NCBI GenBank assembly: GCA_934796775.1 | Contig: CAKVPH010000007.1 | Span: forward strand, 1 to 64,000 | Direction of reading: 5' to 3' | From: an uncultured Clostridia bacterium | GTDB lineage: Bacteria; Bacillota; Clostridia; Christensenellales; Borkfalkiaceae | Length of the DNA: 64,000 bases | Shown: piece by piece, positions 60,647-64,000 of the stretch | Layout: the number at the start of each line of letters is the position of its first letter | How positions within the stretch are numbered: position 1 is the stretch's first letter | Made by a program: the position numbers and the translations under genes | The notes under the pieces: model-generated | Database searches by the model: none | What the model saw: only the letters and a program-made list of their open reading frames with translations | Told to the model about the DNA's origin: nothing

Positions 60647-61387
60647 ATGTCCGGACACAGCAAGTGGGCAAATATTAAGAATAAAAAAGCAAAAACCGAT
60701 GCGGCAAAGGGTAAAATCTTTACAAAAATCGGAAGAGAGATAGCCGTTGCGGCAAAAGCGGGCGCAGATCCCGCCACTAACTCCAAACTTGCGGACGTTA
60801 TAGCAAAAGCAAAAGCCGCAAACATGCCTAACGACAACATAAAAAGAAGCATAATGAAAGCTACCGGCGAGCTTGGCAACGTAAACTACGAAAATTTAAC
60901 ATACGAAGGTTACGGTGTGGGCGGCAGTGCGGTAATAGTATCCACTCTTACCGAAAACAAGAACAGAACGGTAGGCGAAGTTCGTCACATTTTTGATAAA
61001 TACGGCGGAAGTTTAGGCACTGCAAATTCGGTTTCGTTCATGTTTGAAAACCGCGGCGTAATAGTAATCGAAAAGACCGTAGGTTCAAACGACGACGAAA
61101 TTATGGAGCTTGCCTTAGACGCCGGTGCGGACGACGTAATTTATTCCGACGACGCATACGAAATCAGAACAGCACCTTCTGCGTTTTCTGCTGTAAGAAA
61201 GTATTTTGAAGAGAGAGGTTACAGCTTTATAGAGGCATCTGTTGAAATGGTACCTAACGATAAAATAACTTTATCGCCCGAACAACTTGTAACTTTCAAC
61301 AAAATGCTCGACGCGTTTGAAGATAACGACGACGTACAGGATATTTATCACAACGTAGAGCTTCCCGACGACGAGGACGAAGAATAA
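60647..61387 (+). CDS. YebC/PmpR family protein
   Basis: 246 residues. MSGHSKWANIKNKKAKTDAAKGKIFTKIGREI and the following ADPATNSKL, NMPNDNIKR and EGYG(V)GG motifs are characteristic. YebC proteins bind DNA and have recently been linked to relief of ribosome stalling at proline-rich sites. AGGAGG lies 8 nt before ATG. The acidic C-terminus (PDDEDEE) is usual. Convergent with ung. Confidence 0.96.
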   Translation: MSGHSKWANIKNKKAKTDAAKGKIFTKIGREIAVAAKAGADPATNSKLADVIAKAKAANMPNDNIKRSIMKATGELGNVNYENLTYEGYGVGGSAVIVSTLTENKNRTVGEVRHIFDKYGGSLGTANSVSFMFENRGVIVIEKTVGSNDDEIMELALDAGADDVIYSDDAYEIRTAPSAFSAVRKYFEERGYSFIEASVEMVPNDKITLSPEQLVTFNKMLDAFEDNDDVQDIYHNVELPDDEDEE

Positions 61388-61439
61388 TAAAAATACGAAC
61401 ATACTACAATAACAGGCAATATTTTTATAAACTTTATAT

Positions 61440-61480
61440 AAAAAATACCGACGCAGAATTATTCCGCATCGGTATTTTTT
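61440..61480 (+). terminator. Terminator between yebC and ung
   Basis: AAAAATACCGA pairs with TCGGTATTTTT, with A and T tracts on both sides, so it serves both convergent genes. Confidence 0.9.
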
Positions 61481-61499
61481 GTTGTAAGTAAAAAACAAA

Positions 61500-62171
61500 T
61501 CAATCGTTTAAATTCCAGTCAATGGGCGTTTCGCCTACCGAGAGTAAAAAATTATTTGCCTTTGAAAAATGTCTGCAACCGAAAAATCCGTTGTAAGCCG
61601 AAAGCGGACTGGGGTGTGCGCATTCCAACACCAGATGTTTGTTGCAGTCTATTATTTTTTTCTTAGCGCGCGCATTTCCTCCCCAAAGCAGAAACACCAT
61701 GGGCTTTTCGCGTTCGGATAGTTTTTTAATTATCTCGTCCGTAAATTCCTGCCAGCCGCAGCCGCTGTGCGAGTTTGCCGCGCCTGCGCGAACGGTAAGC
61801 GTTGTGTTTAAAAGCAGCACGCCGCGCTCAGCCCATTTTGTAAGGCAGCCGCTTTTGCACGGTTCTATTCCCAAATCGTTATAGAGTTCCTTGTAAATAT
61901 TAACAAGCGACGGCGGCAGGGCGACACCTTCTTTTACCGAAAAGCAGAGCCCGTGCGCCTGTCCTTCGCCGTGATAGGGATCTTGTCCGAGTATTACAGC
62001 TTTAACTTTTGAGTAAGGCGTGAACTTAAGCGCGTTGAATATATCGTACATAGACGGATACACGATATGATTAGAGTATTCCTGTTTTAAAAACGCGCGG
62101 ATTTTGGCGTAAAGTTCGCTTTCAAAAAGCGGTTGTAAAATTTCGTCCCAGTCGTTTCCTATATTAACCAT
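61500..62171 (-). CDS. ung: Uracil-DNA glycosylase, family 1
   Basis: 223 residues from the internal ATG at 62171, preceded by AAGG; the frame stays open further upstream, but that part lacks family features. Motif A is VILGQDPYHGEGQAHGLCFSV with the catalytic Asp, followed by LLLNTTLTVRAGAANSH and the DNA-intercalation motif HPSPLSAYNGFFGCRHFSK. It removes uracil from DNA. Length is typical. Confidence 0.97.
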   Translation of the reverse strand: MVNIGNDWDEILQPLFESELYAKIRAFLKQEYSNHIVYPSMYDIFNALKFTPYSKVKAVILGQDPYHGEGQAHGLCFSVKEGVALPPSLVNIYKELYNDLGIEPCKSGCLTKWAERGVLLLNTTLTVRAGAANSHSGCGWQEFTDEIIKKLSEREKPMVFLLWGGNARAKKKIIDCNKHLVLECAHPSPLSAYNGFFGCRHFSKANNFLLSVGETPIDWNLND

Positions 62172-62222
62172 TTTTCTGCCTTTTAAAGTATAATATTTTT
62201 TATTTTGAAAAAAATTTTGTAT

Positions 62223-62372
62223 ATGAAAAATTATATGCTTGATAGTAAAAGCGGAAAAAACTCGGCAAAGTTCACGCTGCTCGAAGAACTTTCCGCATTG
62301 CCGCCGCAAAAATGTAAAAAGTTAGTGGCTAAAAAAGTAAAACTAATTATCAAAAATCCCACTTCGGAATAA
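62223..62372 (+). CDS. Possible small basic protein
   Basis: 49 residues, beginning MKNYMLDSKSGKNSAKFTLL and ending KLIIKNPTSE. It fills the gap between the divergent ung start and the radical SAM stop and overlaps the latter by 23 nt. TATAAT lies ~30 nt upstream, but there is no Shine-Dalgarno site and no recognised family. It may be a chance frame. Confidence 0.25.
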   Translation: MKNYMLDSKSGKNSAKFTLLEELSALPPQKCKKLVAKKVKLIIKNPTSE

Positions 62373-63219
62373 AGCTTTCGCTTGCGGAAGTGCGTTTTTG
62401 AATAAAGCACTCTTCTATTCCCGAGTTTAAAAGGTGATCCGCCACTCGTTCGTATTCGCGCGCGGTAATTTTTCTGTTTAATTCGGGATAATCTTTAATA
62501 TCGCCGAAAGGCGTATACTGCGCCATCAGCGAAAAATATGCGCCGCCTTCGCGGTTCTTAATAAACCAGTCCACAACGTCGATGCTGTTTTGTACGTTAA
62601 GCGGAAGAATAAGGTGTCTTACGCACACGCCCGAAACAATCAGACCGTTTTCGATCTGTGTTTTTTTCTCGCGCATCATATGTGTTATTGCGGCTTTACA
62701 AATTTCGGGGTAGTCTTTTGCGCCCGAATATCTCAAAGCCGTTTGCTCGCTGAAATATTTAAAATCGGGCAGGTAAACGTCCACAAATTTATCGGCAAGG
62801 CGCAAGCTCTCTTCCTTTTCGTACCCGTGGGTGTTATAAACAATGGGTACGTTAGGGCGGCGCAACTTTACCGCCTGGTAAATTTGGGGCAAAAAATGCG
62901 TTGGCGTTACAAGGTTTATATTGTGCGCTCCCGCATTTTCAAGCTCTTTAAAAATATCTGCAAATTCAAGCGGCGTAATCTCTTTGCCTGTTTGCGAGCG
63001 CGACAAAATAAAATTCTGGCAGAACCTGCATTTTAAACTACAACCGGTAAAAAATACAGTGCCGCTGCCGTTCGTGCCGCTTATAAACGGCTCTTCGTAA
63101 GGGTGAAGATAGTATTTTGCGATTCGCATCATGTTTTTCTCGCCGCACGCGCCTGCTGTTTTAGTTCTGTCTGCATTGCAGTTTTTAGGGCATAGCGAAC
63201 ATTTTTCGTTAATATCCAT
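62350..63219 (-). CDS. Radical SAM protein, pyruvate formate-lyase-activating-like
   Basis: 289 residues from the internal ATG at 63219. Two Cys groups open the protein (CSLCPKNCNADR...AGACGE), then the cluster motif FTGCSLKCRFCQN (C-x3-C-x2-C). INLVTPTHFLPQI and VYNTHGYEKEE follow in the barrel. This is the PflA-like/TIGR04337-type group found widely in Clostridia; the target is unknown, and a glycyl-radical enzyme or another protein could be modified. Its promoter overlaps that of metK. Confidence 0.85.
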   Translation of the reverse strand: MDINEKCSLCPKNCNADRTKTAGACGEKNMMRIAKYYLHPYEEPFISGTNGSGTVFFTGCSLKCRFCQNFILSRSQTGKEITPLEFADIFKELENAGAHNINLVTPTHFLPQIYQAVKLRRPNVPIVYNTHGYEKEESLRLADKFVDVYLPDFKYFSEQTALRYSGAKDYPEICKAAITHMMREKKTQIENGLIVSGVCVRHLILPLNVQNSIDVVDWFIKNREGGAYFSLMAQYTPFGDIKDYPELNRKITAREYERVADHLLNSGIEECFIQKRTSASESFIPKWDF

Positions 63220-63250
63220 TAGTTTTTCCGCGATTTTGTAGTATGTAAAT

Positions 63251-63279
63251 ATTTTAACACTTTTATTATCGTTTGACAA
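63251..63279 (-). promoter_or_regulatory. Promoter of the radical SAM gene
   Basis: On the minus strand: TTGTCA (63274-63279), 17-nt spacer, TAAAAT (63251-63256). The -35 overlaps the -35 of the metK promoter on the other strand. Confidence 0.7.
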
Positions 63280-63301
63280 TCGTTTTAAAATAAGATATAA
63301 T
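63273..63301 (+). promoter_or_regulatory. Promoter of metK
   Basis: TTGACA (63273-63278), 17-nt spacer, TATAAT (63296-63301): full consensus. It shares five bases with the -35 of the divergent promoter. Confidence 0.85.
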
Positions 63302-63307
63302 ACTAAG

Positions 63308-63509
63308 GAAAACATTATTTACCCCTAATTACAATAAAGGCGGCTTTTTTGCCCTTAATAGTTAGCTATAACTAATGTTTCCCCTATACAGACCACTAAA
63401 AATACGGAAAGCGATGTTACGTTTTTTTTAGTTCGCTCTTTTTCAGGGCGCATTTTTGACGTAAGGCACAAAATTTCCAAACGATAAATCAGGAGGTCGA
63501 TTGTTTTTT
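63308..63509 (+). promoter_or_regulatory. Long metK leader without a recognised riboswitch
   Basis: About 200 nt. TAGTTA/TAACTA (63359-63374) forms a hairpin, and AGCGA/TCGCT (near 63409-63440) is followed by CTTTTT. No SAM-I, SMK or other SAM aptamer core was recognised, although SAM control would be expected here. Confidence 0.4.
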
Positions 63510-64000
63510 ATGAAAAAAATTTTTACAAGCGAAAGTGTTACCGAAGGTCATCCCGATAAAATCTGCGACCAGATAGCGGATGCCGTATTAGACGAAATAT
63601 TATCCAAAGATCCTATGGCGCGCGTTGCGTGTGAATGTATTGCAACTACCGGGCTCGTACTTGTAACCGGTGAAATAACCACCGAATGTTACGTTGATAT
63701 TCCGCATATTGCGCGCGAAACCATACGCAAAATAGGTTACGACCGCGCAAAATACGGTTTTGACTGCGATACTTGCGCAGTTTTAACTTCTATAAAAGAG
63801 CAAAGCCCCGATATCGCACTCGGCGTAAACGATTCTGTTGAACACCGCACGAGCGGCGACATAGCCGACCTTTACGGTGCAGGCGACCAAGGTCTTATGT
63901 TCGGCTATGCTACCGACGAAACCGAAGAATATATGCCCATGCCTATAAGTCTTTCGCATAAGCTCGCAAGAAGACTTTCGGAAGTCAGAAAAAGCGGACT
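63510..64000 (+). CDS. metK: S-adenosylmethionine synthetase, N-terminal part
   Basis: The first ~163 residues; the gene runs off the right edge. FTSESVTEGHPDKICDQIADAVLD is the MetK start, GLVLVTGEITT and GVNDS follow, and GAGDQGLMFGYATDET is the substrate-loop motif. MetK makes SAM from Met and ATP. AGGAGGT lies 12 nt before the chosen ATG; an in-frame TTG at 63501 is too close to that site. Confidence 0.97.
   Translation, partial: MKKIFTSESVTEGHPDKICDQIADAVLDEILSKDPMARVACECIATTGLVLVTGEITTECYVDIPHIARETIRKIGYDRAKYGFDCDTCAVLTSIKEQSPDIALGVNDSVEHRTSGDIADLYGAGDQGLMFGYATDETEEYMPMPISLSHKLARRLSEVRKSG

Noticed and set aside
63308..63509. SAM riboswitch upstream of metK
   Set aside because: None of the SAM-I, SAM-II/IV or SMK core sequences can be found in either half of the leader.

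Overview
The window looks like a chromosomal segment of a low-GC Gram-positive bacterium of class Clostridia. Evidence: the Firmicutes-type cluster yqfC-yqfD-phoH-(7TM-HD)-ybeY-era-yqzL-recO, the infC-rpmI-rplT attenuated operon, sigma-A promoters with 17-bp spacers, purine-rich Shine-Dalgarno sites, a Gram-positive LexA box and lipobox proteins. An uncultured gut lineage related to Christensenellales is my guess from overall character, including a BspA-like repeat protein, intracellular GH20/GH78 glycosidases and a large peptide transporter. It cannot be proven from the sequence.

Layout. 1-5.7 kb: end of a BspA-like LRR protein, rpsB-tsf, and a reverse operon prmA-mtaB-hinT. 6.2-15.8 kb: an oligopeptide ABC transporter in which three of the four membrane/ATPase subunits carry very large insertions, plus a DUF3899-type membrane protein. 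15.8-18.5 kb: chorismate mutase, M29 aminopeptidase, ROK kinase. 18.7-23.1 kb: a MarR regulator with a palindromic operator on its own promoter, then a heterodimeric ABC exporter. 23.4-29.9 kb: GH20 and GH78 glycosidases, typA (reverse), acyl-ACP thioesterase. 30-33.2 kb: a structured leader, feoA-feoB, an RluA synthase. 33.4-33.7 kb: tRNA-Val, tRNA-Gly, tRNA-Cys.

34.4-45.8 kb is the most unusual part. A promoter with a near-perfect LexA box precedes a phage ArpU/RinA-like regulator. A one-direction operon then encodes terminase, a small-terminase-like protein, portal, scaffold, major capsid protein, a gp4-like adaptor, a gp10-like propeller and coiled-coil proteins, and ends in a strong terminator. 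There is no integrase, repressor, replication, tail-fibre or lysis gene, and it sits between ordinary housekeeping genes. I read it as a domesticated, probably SOS-responsive, P22-like head and DNA-packaging system: a gene-transfer-agent-like or tail-less particle candidate. One reading frame (43647-44779) may be broken.

45.9-64 kb is core genome: the yqfC-to-recO cluster, a degenerate nitrilase-like protein, a CofE-like ligase, a secreted propeller/SH3 membrane protein, a GT4 glycosyltransferase, a lipoprotein, infC-rpmI-rplT, a TrmH-type methyltransferase, yebC, ung, a radical SAM protein and the start of metK. A short terminator-like repeat (core CGATAATCGACTTATAG) is scattered over the window, in apical loops of terminators, upstream of genes, and inside at least two coding sequences. 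Several genes appear to be transcribed without a leader.
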